58,959 nt of DNA, taken from NCBI GenBank assembly GCA_002869615.1, contig PKUH01000111.1:1-58959 (forward strand), in the 5' to 3' direction. The DNA comes from Desulfuromonas sp. (GTDB lineage Bacteria > Desulfobacterota > Desulfuromonadia > Desulfuromonadales > UBA2294). The translations under genes and the position numbers were made by a program. The notes beneath the pieces are model-generated. The model searched no databases. It was not told where the DNA came from and saw nothing but the letters and a program-made list of their open reading frames with translations. Shown piece after piece: positions 23,267-32,412 of this stretch (position 1 is its first letter; every line of letters starts with the position of its first letter).

Positions 23267-25708
23267 CTAAAAACTCCCGTTGGAGCGATGTTCGCTGTTT
23301 CGGCTGCGCGAAATCGTCGACAGGGTACTGTCGGTATAGGTGTGACAGGCGCCGGCACAATTGCGCAGTTCACTGACGGTGTAATAGGCGCCACCACTGA
23401 CTTTCCTATGCTCGTCAGCCCTATAATCGTTGGCGTGGCAGCCGGCACAATCAGGCTTGTAGGCTGCGGTCGGCCAGGCAACAATCTGGCTGTTGCCGGT
23501 ATGGCAGTTCACGCAAGTGACGCTGGAACGATGGGTTCCGGGATATGCAGATGAGCTATGATTGAAACTGATGGTCGCCCAGCCGGTGGTTCGATGACAG
23601 CTGTCGCACTGTTGTGTCGTCACAAAATGCCCGCCCGGAGTACCGGTCGCTGTAGTGCCGTTATGACAGCTGGAGCAAACTCCGGCGGCAGCGGAATGAT
23701 CAAAGCTGGCCGGCGTCCAGGCCAGAGTCGAATGGCAGAGATCGCACGGGCCGCTGGTCTGGATATGGGTGCCCGGTTTGCCGGGAGCAGTTATTCCATT
23801 GTGGCAGCTGGTGCAACTACCGGTAATAGCAGAATGATCCATCCGGACCGTCGCCCAGTTATTGGTGATGTGGCAATCATCGCAATTATTCGTCGAAGCA
23901 ATATGGGTGGCACTCTTGCCTGGAGCCGTGCTGCCGTTGTGACAGCTGTAACAGGTGCCGCTGACGTTGGTGTGATCGATATTCGCCGGCAACCAGGCGC
24001 TGGTGCTATGACACAGATCGCATTGAGCCGTGGTCTGGACATGCGTTGCCGACTTTCCCGGTGCTACCGTTCCGTTATGACAAGTAGTGCAGATGCCGGT
24101 CACGGCGCTGTGATCCATCCGGATCGTCGCCCAGTTATTGGTGACATGACAGGCATCGCAACTGTTGGTCGAAGTAATATGGGTGGCACTCTTCCCCGGA
24201 GCGGTGCTGCCGTTGTGACAGCTGTAACAGGTGCCGCTGACGTTGGTGTGATCGATATTCGCCGGCAACCAGGCGCTGGTGCCATGACACAGATCGCATT
24301 GAGCCGTGGTCTGGACATGCGTTGCCGACTTTCCCGGTGCTACCGTTCCGTTATGACAGCCGGAGCAGGTGCCGGTCACGGCGCTGTGATCCATCCGGGT
24401 CGTCGCCCAGTTATTGGTGACATGACAGGCATCGCAATTATTGGTCGAAGTAATATGGGTGGCACTCTTCCCCGGAGCGGTACTGCCGTTGTGACAGCTG
24501 CCACAACTGGCCGTGATTGACGTATGGTCTACTTTACCCCCGACAAAGGTTGTTGTCGTATGACAGGCATCGCATTGGACAGTGGTCTGGACGTGGGTCG
24601 CCGACTTGCCCGGCGCCACCGTTCCGTTATGACAGCCGGAACAGGTACCGGTCGCCTGGCTGTGATCCATTGCTACACTGGCCCAGGCCGCTGCGACATG
24701 GCAGGCATCGCAACTGTTGGTCGAAGTGATGTGATTCGCAGGTTTACCATGAACCGACGACCCGTTGTGGCAGTTGAAGCAGGGGCCGGTTGCCAGGGAA
24801 TGATCATAGGTGGCATCAATCCATACGGTCGGCCGGTGACAGTTTTCGCAGTTATTGTCGCTGGCAATATGGCGGCTCGTTTTCCCCGGGATCGGGTTGC
24901 CGTTGTGACAGCTGAAACAGGTTTGTGTTATTGAGTTGTGATCAAAAAATGTCGCTTGCCAGCTGATCGTCGAGTGACAGGCGGAACAGAGACCACTACT
25001 GGCCGGATGATTCCCCGGTTTGCCAATGGCCATACTGTTATTGTGACAACCTGAGCAGTTAGCCGTGGTTGCCAGGCTATGGTCCATCCTGACCTTTGAC
25101 CAGGCCTGGGACGCGTGACACAGGTCACAATCCCCCTGTGTCGGAATGTGGTTAGCCGATACCCCTTGAGCCGCGATCCGGCCGCCACCGGAGTGACAGG
25201 GGGAGCATTGTCGTGGTGTCCCCTTGAAGATCCCATTCACATGACAACGCCCGCAGCGGAGGTTCTCATGCTCACCCTCGAGTGGAAAGCCGGTCGTAAA
25301 GTGATCAAACGATGGGCTTCTGACTGCTGATTCAGCCGGCTTTTCGGCGCTTGAAACAGCCTGTGCCAGCTGTTTTTCGCTGACGGAAACCCGGGTTATC
25401 CAGGCGTCCGGATAATTCTTTCGCCAGCGGTCCAGAGCAGCTTCGGCGTCCGACATGCTCGAAAAGAACCCAAGGCGCAGCCGGTGCCAGGTCTGCCCGT
25501 CTTTCCGGAACAGGGTCTGATAACCGAGTTTACCCATACCGACATTGTCGATTGCGCCCACAGGCGTTAAGGATGATTCAAGATTGAGCGCATAAATGAC
25601 GGTTGAGGGTCCGGCGGAATGGACAGGGGCCGGGATCAGAAAAAAACCGAGGATCAGCAGGCTCAGAAACAGACTCCGTACGGACTGAAAGAAAGGTTGA
25701 TATCTCAT
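23267..25708 (-). CDS. 27/28-haem c-type cytochrome with N-terminal SPOR-like domain
   Basis: A protein of about 813 residues with signal peptide (MRYQPFF ... HSA), then a SPOR-like domain (about 35-115: YALNLES ... WHRLRLGFF ... YPDAWITRV) resembling that in the barrel protein. The rest carries 27 CxxCH motifs plus one CAGACH near the C-terminus. Haem motifs alternate with D-H or N-H pairs (MDHS, IDHT, FDHS) that may give distal ligands. Much of it is a 92-residue, four-haem unit repeated in tandem. The ATG at 25708 gives a normal signal peptide; ATG at 25759, 3 bases after the previous stop, is also possible. Expected in periplasm/outer membrane. Confidence 0.92.
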   Translation of the reverse strand: MRYQPFFQSVRSLFLSLLILGFFLIPAPVHSAGPSTVIYALNLESSLTPVGAIDNVGMGKLGYQTLFRKDGQTWHRLRLGFFSSMSDAEAALDRWRKNYPDAWITRVSVSEKQLAQAVSSAEKPAESAVRSPSFDHFTTGFPLEGEHENLRCGRCHVNGIFKGTPRQCSPCHSGGGRIAAQGVSANHIPTQGDCDLCHASQAWSKVRMDHSLATTANCSGCHNNSMAIGKPGNHPASSGLCSACHSTISWQATFFDHNSITQTCFSCHNGNPIPGKTSRHIASDNNCENCHRPTVWIDATYDHSLATGPCFNCHNGSSVHGKPANHITSTNSCDACHVAAAWASVAMDHSQATGTCSGCHNGTVAPGKSATHVQTTVQCDACHTTTTFVGGKVDHTSITASCGSCHNGSTAPGKSATHITSTNNCDACHVTNNWATTRMDHSAVTGTCSGCHNGTVAPGKSATHVQTTAQCDLCHGTSAWLPANIDHTNVSGTCYSCHNGSTAPGKSATHITSTNSCDACHVTNNWATIRMDHSAVTGICTTCHNGTVAPGKSATHVQTTAQCDLCHSTSAWLPANIDHTNVSGTCYSCHNGSTAPGKSATHIASTNNCDDCHITNNWATVRMDHSAITGSCTSCHNGITAPGKPGTHIQTSGPCDLCHSTLAWTPASFDHSAAAGVCSSCHNGTTATGTPGGHFVTTQQCDSCHRTTGWATISFNHSSSAYPGTHRSSVTCVNCHTGNSQIVAWPTAAYKPDCAGCHANDYRADEHRKVSGGAYYTVSELRNCAGACHTYTDSTLSTISRSRNSEHRSNGSF
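23605..24985. repeat. 276-bp tandem coding repeat in the cytochrome gene
   Basis: The codon group for the CDxCH motif recurs at 23605, 23881, 24157, 24433 and 24709, always 276 bases apart (92 codons, four haems). Units between about 23880 and 24500 are almost identical at the DNA level; the outer ones have diverged. This is protein-coding amplification, not a CRISPR array. Confidence 0.9.
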
Positions 25709-25762
25709 ACAAAATATTCCATTCATCTGTATTTTTCTCTGCGACAGGGGTAAAAACATAAC

Positions 25763-27406
25763 CTATCTCGTTATCCTGAGTTGTTTGAAATCTTTACTAA
25801 TATGGCACCGGTCGCAATCGCGACCAAAATCGCCGCGATGGATATCGTCCTTGCGGTGACAGTTGCCACAGCTCTTGCCGATGCGGATTTTTTCTTTAAC
25901 CGGGTCCCGGTGGCAGGCGACACATTCAAGAGAAGCATGCGCTCCCTCAAGCTTGAATTTTGTCCGGGTATCGTGATCGAACAACCAGAGGTCCCAGCCA
26001 TTCGGATTATGGCAGGCCGCGCAATCCTTCCCCAGTCGCTGTTTATGGCGATCGTCCTTGCCGTGGCAACCAGCACAGTCGCCTGATACGTTCTTGAATG
26101 TCGTTTCGAGATGGCAAGATTCACAGGGGACTGTGGCATGAATTCCGATCAGCGGGAAACGACTCAGATCGTGCTCAAACCTGACATCGACCCGCCAGCC
26201 CCTCTGATTATGACAACTTTCGCATTGTTTTCCCTGCTGCAAGCGATGTGCATCATCCAGCTCATGACAGCTGAAACAGTTGGTCGCCTTTTTTTTCTGT
26301 TCCTGCCGGTTGCCGGAGTGACACTTGCTGCAAGCCAGTTTACTGTGCTTGTACCGCAACGGAAACTTCGTCTTGTCGTGATTAAACTGGCCCTTCTTCC
26401 AACCGGTGGTCTGATGGCACTCCTCGCATTTATTGCCGAAGCGGCCACGATGCAGGTCTTCCGAACGGTGGCATGATGCACAACCCGGATCCAGATTCTG
26501 ATTGTAAAGCTGTCGAGGATGACATGCGATGCACTGAACCTGCCGATGCTTGTTTTGCAGCGGGAACTTGGTCCGGCTGTGATCGAACAGAACAAACTTC
26601 CATGCCGAGGCCTGTTTATCAGTCAGCTTCTGCGCTCCTTCCGGGGTATGGCAGTTTTCGCATTTCTTGCCATAATTTCCCTGATGGCCGTCATTGAGCC
26701 GATGACAGGCGTAACAAGCACGCGGGACCTCTTTCCATCGCTGATTCGGGTGACAGAGGGCACAGCTGATTTTCCGGTGCCCGCCCAGCAACGGGAATCT
26801 CGTTTTTTCGTGGTTGAAACGGGTTTCTGCCCAGGTTGTGGATTTATGACAGTTCTGGCACTCTTTGCCCAGACGCCCCTTGTGAGGTTCAATCTCCTTG
26901 TGACAAAAAACGCACTGGCTGGCAGCGTTCCTGAATTTTCGTTTCTCCCACTCTTTTATTTCAGGTTTATTGAGAAGCTCCGGCTTGAGCTTATTCGGAT
27001 TGTGGCAGCCACTGCATTGAACATGCAGGTGTGCACCGATCAGCTCAAAATCAGTTTGGCGATGGTCAAAAGTCTCCGCGTCGAGCAGAACGATGTCGGC
27101 GGTCCGCCCCTGGTGCTCCGGGTGACACAAACTGCACTCCTTTTGCGCCGCATCCCGGTTTCTGCCATGAAACCCGGTCTTGCGCCGGAGATCCCCGTCG
27201 ACCTGCTTGTGACAGTCGAGACAAAGCCGGCCCTGTGAGGTCTTACTGAACAGTTGGTGGCAGCGTTTGCACTCACTTTCATACCGGGCGTGCCCCTCAA
27301 TCACCGGACCGGGCATGACCAGTTGCACCACTTCGGCCTGCGCCTGCTGAACAGACAGCGACGGGAGCAGCAAAGCAATCAAAATAATAATGAAGAGTCT
27401 GCACAT
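25763..27406 (-). CDS. 21-haem c-type cytochrome
   Basis: A 547-residue exported cytochrome with a signal peptide (MCRLFIIILIALLLP ... AQA) and 21 CxxCH motifs spread evenly, about one per 25 residues. Repeated blocks such as FDHSRTKFPL/FNHDKTKFPL, each followed by a K/H-rich segment and CxxCH, suggest an extended chain of similar modules; the conserved F-x-H may supply distal haem ligands. Start at 27406 preferred over the TTG at 27424. It lies between the membrane cytochrome-b-like gene and the SPOR cytochrome gene, suggesting a periplasmic link. Confidence 0.92.
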   Translation of the reverse strand: MCRLFIIILIALLLPSLSVQQAQAEVVQLVMPGPVIEGHARYESECKRCHQLFSKTSQGRLCLDCHKQVDGDLRRKTGFHGRNRDAAQKECSLCHPEHQGRTADIVLLDAETFDHRQTDFELIGAHLHVQCSGCHNPNKLKPELLNKPEIKEWEKRKFRNAASQCVFCHKEIEPHKGRLGKECQNCHKSTTWAETRFNHEKTRFPLLGGHRKISCALCHPNQRWKEVPRACYACHRLNDGHQGNYGKKCENCHTPEGAQKLTDKQASAWKFVLFDHSRTKFPLQNKHRQVQCIACHPRQLYNQNLDPGCASCHRSEDLHRGRFGNKCEECHQTTGWKKGQFNHDKTKFPLRYKHSKLACSKCHSGNRQEQKKKATNCFSCHELDDAHRLQQGKQCESCHNQRGWRVDVRFEHDLSRFPLIGIHATVPCESCHLETTFKNVSGDCAGCHGKDDRHKQRLGKDCAACHNPNGWDLWLFDHDTRTKFKLEGAHASLECVACHRDPVKEKIRIGKSCGNCHRKDDIHRGDFGRDCDRCHISKDFKQLRITR

Positions 27407-27420
27407 AATTTCTATTCGGA

Positions 27421-28950
27421 TCAAAACATGTGTACAGCGATGACGTGAACGATACCGGCGACGATCAACAACACGAACATCGGCATATGAAACAGGTGCC
27501 AGAGAGCAAAAAATCTCTCAAAAAAGCTGAACTCGGCCACCCGTAAGACTGCCTCAAGATGCCTGGAGATCAATATTCGGTCAGCTTTGAGCTGTCGCTT
27601 CAACTCCTGCTTTGGCCAGTCATTGCGCTTCGCGGTGATTTTCAGTGCCCGCCGCAATCCCCACAACAGAACCCTGCGGGTCCAGCGTTTGCGAATATTT
27701 ATGACAATGACCCGCAGCAAACCCTGAATTGCCCCGCTCGGGGGGGTCAATACCAATTTTTCGAAATTGAGTAGCCGTTGCCTGAGCATCGGTGCGTAAA
27801 CAAAAACGTAGGCCAGGTTATTGTGATTGGAAGTGATCTCCTTGCTCATTTTGCTGAGAGTGAGCCGCTCGCCATGCAGACCATAATGAATCCGGGTGTA
27901 CAGATAGCGCCCGAAAAAACCACTGAGAGCAATCAGCAAGGTACAACCGAGGACAACGGCACTGTTGATGGAGCCGAGACTGAAGTTGGCATGGAACAAA
28001 ACCAGGATCGGTCCGAGGATACCGAATACCACATGGGCGCTGAACCAGTGGCGGGTCGCTCCCCAGTTACGCATCAGGCGATTTTTTTTGCGCAATGGAT
28101 AGAGCAGCTGTGAAACCATTGCCAGGCCGCCGATAATGCCGAAGAGATAACCGACGCCCTCTTTCGGGATCAGGTACTGTTCGCCTCGCAGCAACCAGCC
28201 CGCAACCAGAACACTGATCGCCAGAAAGTACCCCGGCATGCTGATCCAGCGTGATGTCGGGGCGGCAAACATATCCTGTGTCGCCTCAGTTGAAGCCCCG
28301 ACTTCAGCAGGTTCCGGGCTGCTTTCGGGAGCCGCTGCAGTTTTGCTTTCAGGTGCTGGAGCATCCACCGGTACGGCCGGAGAAGAAGGTTCGGCGTCGA
28401 CCGGGGCAGCCGGTTTGAGATACTGTTCCCACTGGGCAGTAACCGACTGTTCCCATTCCGATATCGCCAGATGTTCCCATTCGGCGACGGGGGTCAGATG
28501 CCATTCGGCCAGAGACGACAGCTTCAGCTGATGCTGATCAGGGTTGTCGCCCAAAGCGGCGGCAACCTTCTCGATTTTTCGCAGCTGCTCCTGTATGGGG
28601 TGGCGCTGGGCAACCGTTAATTTTTTCAGTCGCAGGCCTTGCTGCAACAGGTTGATGGCTTTTCTCAGCCGACCCCTCTTCAGGTGGCATTGAGCCCCCA
28701 TGACGATACAGTCGACCAATCGGCCGGGACTGTTGGACGCCATGGAAAAGTTTTTCAGGGCACGATCGTACAAGCGGTTTTTGTAGTTGGCCATCCCCAT
28801 GGAGTACTGTTGCTCAAACTCTCCGGGTTCGACGATATGTTGCTGAATACTGTCAACACTTGCATCCGCCTGCCGGCCCGGACGGTCCTGGCGCAAGCGG
28901 GTCGGCCGCTTTTGTTCCGCAGATACTTGCTTTTTCTGTGCAGAATTCAT
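27421..28950 (-). CDS. TPR plus cytochrome-b-like membrane protein
   Basis: A 509-residue protein. Residues about 40-135 look like a TPR region (YSMGMANYKNRLYDRALKNFS), then a Pro/Ala/Glu linker (about 175-235), then several membrane segments (about 240-330 and the C-terminus). Histidines sit in or beside them: RHWFSAHVVFGILGPILVLFHANF and HLFHMPMFVLLIVAGIVHVIAVHMF (in parts). These could ligate haem b, as in NapC/ferric-reductase-like or DUF4405-like modules; I cannot name the family. Inferred role: quinol or flavoprotein to periplasmic cytochrome transfer. ATG at 28950 with AAAGGATC upstream. Confidence 0.75.
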   Translation of the reverse strand: MNSAQKKQVSAEQKRPTRLRQDRPGRQADASVDSIQQHIVEPGEFEQQYSMGMANYKNRLYDRALKNFSMASNSPGRLVDCIVMGAQCHLKRGRLRKAINLLQQGLRLKKLTVAQRHPIQEQLRKIEKVAAALGDNPDQHQLKLSSLAEWHLTPVAEWEHLAISEWEQSVTAQWEQYLKPAAPVDAEPSSPAVPVDAPAPESKTAAAPESSPEPAEVGASTEATQDMFAAPTSRWISMPGYFLAISVLVAGWLLRGEQYLIPKEGVGYLFGIIGGLAMVSQLLYPLRKKNRLMRNWGATRHWFSAHVVFGILGPILVLFHANFSLGSINSAVVLGCTLLIALSGFFGRYLYTRIHYGLHGERLTLSKMSKEITSNHNNLAYVFVYAPMLRQRLLNFEKLVLTPPSGAIQGLLRVIVINIRKRWTRRVLLWGLRRALKITAKRNDWPKQELKRQLKADRILISRHLEAVLRVAEFSFFERFFALWHLFHMPMFVLLIVAGIVHVIAVHMF

Positions 28951-28983
28951 CAATGATCCTTTAAAAAAGAAAGTCCGGTTTTA

Positions 28984-31011
28984 CTACAAGCCAAAAATCC
29001 GGCCGCCGGATGTCCCCCGGTTTTTGATCAGGTCACGAATCTGGTCATTGGAGGCCAGTGCCTCTGCCTGTAGATCTTTCTTGTTGCGCAGATGAGTCTT
29101 GGCTTTGCTGTCGAGCAGCAACCGGACTGCGGTTTCACGTCCTGCCGCAGCGGCGAGGATCAACGCTGTATTGCCGTTCTGATTCTTGTGGTTGATATCG
29201 TCAACGACAGGGATGAGTAGTTCCATGACGGCGGTATGGCCGTTGATCGCGGCCAGGGCCAGCGGCGTATTCCCTTCGTTGGTCGCGACATCCGGATTAG
29301 CCTTCGCCTGCAAAAGAGCCGAAACAGTGGCCGTATGCCCCTGCCGGGCGGCGACGGCCAGAGGAGTCACCCCGGCCTTGTCGCGCACGCTGTGTTTTGC
29401 CTTGCGCTGCAGAAGAATGGTTACGACCTCCCGGTGCCCTTCACGGGCGGCAAGCCATAGAGGGGTGGCCCCCTGCGGACTAACCACATCGACTATGGCC
29501 CTGGCGCTTAAGAGTTGCTTGACAACCGGCAGATGACCTGATTGAGCAGCGTAAGCCAGTGCGGTTCGACCCGCCAGATTTGTGCGGTTGGCATCGGCAC
29601 CGGCGGCAAGCAGCACCTTGACGATGGCCAGGTTTCCGTCACGCGCAGCACCAATCAGGGGGGTGCTGCCATCTTTTTCCGGTTGATCAATTTTCGCTCC
29701 GGCGCGCACAAGACGCCGGACTATTTCCGGCATATCCTGCTCGGCAGCCCAGGAAAGGGGTGATTTTCCTTCGGTCAAACCGGTATCTGGATCGGCACCG
29801 GCATCAAGTAGAGACCGAATGATTTTTTTCTGCCCCTGTCGTGCTGCCAGGCTTAGCGCACTATGGCCCAGAGGATCACGACCATTAACCTGAGCCCCTT
29901 TTTGCAAGAGGTTGCTGACCGTACTCTCCTGTCCGAGCCAACAGGCGGTCATTAATGTTGACCAGCCCGCAAAGGGATCGGCATTTTTCTTGGCACGGTT
30001 ATTCGGTGAAGGCGGCGGCAGCACATCGGCCAGTGACAGGCGAGGGCCCCGTTCAATTTTTTTATTTTCAGGCGGAGCGGCACCCTGAGCCACCAGATAA
30101 GCTGAAAGGTTGCGATGACCGCGACTTTTGGCAAGGCGCGCCGCTGTCCAGCCTTCATCGTTAGCCAGGTTCAGATCGGCCTTTGCCTCAATCAGCTGAT
30201 CTACCAGGCCCTGGTCCCCTTTCCCTGCCGCAATAATCAAGGGCGTATTGCCATGGATGTCCCGGGTATTGACGGGAGCCTGTTTCCGAGTCAGAACCCC
30301 GACCGTTGTCAGCTGCTGATGGCTGGTCGCCAGCAAGAGGGCGTCATCGCCATAGATATCTCGAGATCTGATATCTGCCCCCCTGGCGAGAAGGGTTTTC
30401 ACGACTTCAACATGCCCCTCTCTGGCCGCCAGTATCAGTGGGGTATGTTGTTGGGCATCCCGGCAATTCGGATCGACGCCTTCGTTCAAAAGTTGCCGAA
30501 CCTTCGCCAAGTCACCTCTGTCGGAAAACCTGAGCAGAGCCTGCTGTTGCCGCTCCGGAGTCGATGACTGGCCAGCCCCCTGATCTTCGCCGACTGCTTT
30601 TCCTCCGGAATCTGGCGGAGAGAGAACTCCATTCGTCTCGGCAGTAGCCAGCCAGTTTCTGGCTGCAGCAGGGTCAGCAGGAACGCCACTTCCATTCCTG
30701 TACATGACACCAATACTGTGCTGAGCCCTTGGATCGCCGTGTTTTGCTGCCTTGAGCATCCATTTCGCCGCTTGTTTCAGATCGGTCTCGACCCCGCGTC
30801 CGCTCCGGTAAAGACCGGCGAGCAGGAACTCGGCATCACGATTCCCTTGCTCGGCAAGAGGCCTCAGCAGCTGAACAGCCCGGTTATAATCGCGCACCCT
30901 GATTGCGGCGCTGATCCCTTCCGGCAGTTCAGCCCGAACCGGCTTTGCTTGCACCAGCAGAGAACATGCAAGGAACAGCAGGCAGATAACTGACAACTTA
31001 TGGCGTCCCAT
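28984..31011 (-). CDS. Exported Sel1/ankyrin-repeat protein
   Basis: A 675-residue protein with signal peptide (cleavage near VRA-ELPEG), Sel1-type helices (about 40-120: DAEFLLAGLYRSGRGVETD, DPRAQHSIGVMYRNGSGVP) and then about a dozen ankyrin repeats (about 155-660; e.g. GHTATVSALLQAKANPDV). Such solenoids are protein-protein scaffolds. Placement inside a cytochrome operon suggests it organises the periplasmic electron carriers, which is inference. It overlaps the end of the upstream FeS-flavoprotein gene by 14 bases. Confidence 0.88.
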   Translation of the reverse strand: MGRHKLSVICLLFLACSLLVQAKPVRAELPEGISAAIRVRDYNRAVQLLRPLAEQGNRDAEFLLAGLYRSGRGVETDLKQAAKWMLKAAKHGDPRAQHSIGVMYRNGSGVPADPAAARNWLATAETNGVLSPPDSGGKAVGEDQGAGQSSTPERQQQALLRFSDRGDLAKVRQLLNEGVDPNCRDAQQHTPLILAAREGHVEVVKTLLARGADIRSRDIYGDDALLLATSHQQLTTVGVLTRKQAPVNTRDIHGNTPLIIAAGKGDQGLVDQLIEAKADLNLANDEGWTAARLAKSRGHRNLSAYLVAQGAAPPENKKIERGPRLSLADVLPPPSPNNRAKKNADPFAGWSTLMTACWLGQESTVSNLLQKGAQVNGRDPLGHSALSLAARQGQKKIIRSLLDAGADPDTGLTEGKSPLSWAAEQDMPEIVRRLVRAGAKIDQPEKDGSTPLIGAARDGNLAIVKVLLAAGADANRTNLAGRTALAYAAQSGHLPVVKQLLSARAIVDVVSPQGATPLWLAAREGHREVVTILLQRKAKHSVRDKAGVTPLAVAARQGHTATVSALLQAKANPDVATNEGNTPLALAAINGHTAVMELLIPVVDDINHKNQNGNTALILAAAAGRETAVRLLLDSKAKTHLRNKKDLQAEALASNDQIRDLIKNRGTSGGRIFGL

Positions 31012-32317
31012 ATTTCGTCTCCACCAGCACTCCGCTATCTTTCAGAAAGCCGGTCGGCAGAATGCCGCCGGCGCAGATAATGACCGCATCGTTCTCCAGT
31101 TCCAGATCTTCCCCTTCAAATTCGAGCCGGACCTTGGTTTCAGTGATCTCCTTGACCTGGGACTTGAGCAGAATCTGCAACCGGCCGGCCTCACCGGTCT
31201 TTTTCGCCAGATCGACATTTTTCGGTTTGGCTCTGGAGAACGCCTCGCTCCGGTAGGAGATGGCCACCGTGGTCCCCGGTTCGGCAGCAATACTGGTTGC
31301 TGCTTCAAGGGCACTGTCGCCACCGCCGACAACCAGCACTTTCTGGCCGCGGTACTGTTGCGGATCGATCAACTGGTAAACCACCTTGGGCTGGTTTTCA
31401 CCCGGTACATCGAGTGTTCGTGGCGTCCCGCGGCGCCCCAGGGAGAGCAAAACGGTACGGGTCTGATAACTGCCATTATTGGTTTTAACTTCAAACCCCT
31501 GGTCATTCTTGCGGATCATTTCCACCCGCTCCTGATAGTTGATCTTGACTCCGGTTTTTTTCTCTGCCGACAACCAGAAGGCCATCAATTTCTCCTTGGT
31601 GGTTTCCTTGAAATTAACCTTCCCGAGCAGCGGAATCTCAACCGGTGCCGTCATGACCAGCTTGCCACGCGGAAATTTCGAGACCGTCCCCCCCAGGGTG
31701 TCTTGCTCAATGGTCTTGGTGCGCAACTTGTGACTCTTGGCACTCAAGGTTGCGGCAAAACCGGCCGGACCGGCACCGACAATCAGAACATCGAGTTGGT
31801 TCCCACGACCGATCCCTTCAACTTTGCGAATCGATTCCATCGCCGCACACCCCTGGCGAATCGCATTGCGGATCAAGCCCATACCGCCCAGTTCGCCGGC
31901 GATGAAAAGTCCGGGGACATTGCTTTCAAAGTTCGGCTTGACCTTGGGAATATCGACCCCACGCGTCTCTGTGCCAAAAACCAGAGTGATCGCGTCCTGA
32001 GGGCAGGCTGCCGCGCAGGCGCCGTGACCGATACAGTGGGTCGGTTCGATCAGGGTCGACTTGCCGTTGATCAGACCGAGAACATGATGCCCGCCCTGCT
32101 CCGGACAGGCATTGATACAACACCCGCAGCCGAGGCAGCGATTTGTATTGATCACGGGATGCAGCGAGGCCGGTTCAGTCAGACCGGCTTCAACCGCCTC
32201 TTTTTGCAGGGAAAGGTTCCGGCTTTCAATCCGTTTTTTTCGCCAGACAAAGAGCCACCAAAGGGCTCCCATCAGGGCCGGATAGACCCATAAGTCGGTC
32301 AAGGCAATTGTGGTCAT
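30998..32317 (-). CDS. Membrane-anchored FeS-flavoprotein oxidoreductase
   Basis: A 439-residue protein with one N-terminal membrane segment (about 8-26), a ferredoxin-like domain and a thioredoxin-reductase-like FAD/NAD(P) fold. Cluster motifs are CLGCGCCINACP (classical) and CIGHGACAAACP, where the second cluster has His in place of the second Cys (CxxHxxCxxxCP). FAD site: VGAGPAGFAA; pyridine nucleotide site: VGGGDSALEAA. First gene of the operon; it would be the entry point for electrons from NAD(P)H or ferredoxin. Direction and donor are inference. Confidence 0.88.
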   Translation of the reverse strand: MTTIALTDLWVYPALMGALWWLFVWRKKRIESRNLSLQKEAVEAGLTEPASLHPVINTNRCLGCGCCINACPEQGGHHVLGLINGKSTLIEPTHCIGHGACAAACPQDAITLVFGTETRGVDIPKVKPNFESNVPGLFIAGELGGMGLIRNAIRQGCAAMESIRKVEGIGRGNQLDVLIVGAGPAGFAATLSAKSHKLRTKTIEQDTLGGTVSKFPRGKLVMTAPVEIPLLGKVNFKETTKEKLMAFWLSAEKKTGVKINYQERVEMIRKNDQGFEVKTNNGSYQTRTVLLSLGRRGTPRTLDVPGENQPKVVYQLIDPQQYRGQKVLVVGGGDSALEAATSIAAEPGTTVAISYRSEAFSRAKPKNVDLAKKTGEAGRLQILLKSQVKEITETKVRLEFEGEDLELENDAVIICAGGILPTGFLKDSGVLVETKYGTP

Positions 32318-32377
32318 ATTCGTGTAATTCCCGGTTTTGATTCGGTAAACAGTCCAGCTCAGCAGTCAATGCCGTAA

Positions 32378-32412
32378 AATAAAAAAGGCCGCCAGAGTTT
32401 CCTCTGGCGGCC
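32378..32412 (-). terminator. Riboswitch expression-platform terminator
   Basis: GGCCGCCAGAG and CTCTGGCGGCC pair perfectly around a four-base loop and are followed on the minus strand by TTTTTTATTTT. It lies directly after the GEMM aptamer and 61 bases before the start of the FeS-flavoprotein gene. The end of the aptamer (CCGGGCC) overlaps the hairpin foot, so folding can be mutually exclusive. Confidence 0.88.

Noticed and set aside
23558-24520. 320-codon plus-strand frame opposite the large cytochrome
   Set aside because: It is an antisense shadow produced by the repetitive CxxCH coding; the minus-strand frame has a signal peptide and haem motifs.
23605-24985. Regular repeats considered as a CRISPR array
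   Set aside because: The period is 276 bases, with no unique spacers, and the repeats keep a reading frame with CxxCH motifs.
26519-27238. 239-codon plus-strand frame opposite the 21-haem cytochrome
   Set aside because: Antisense shadow; no signal, motif or ribosome site.
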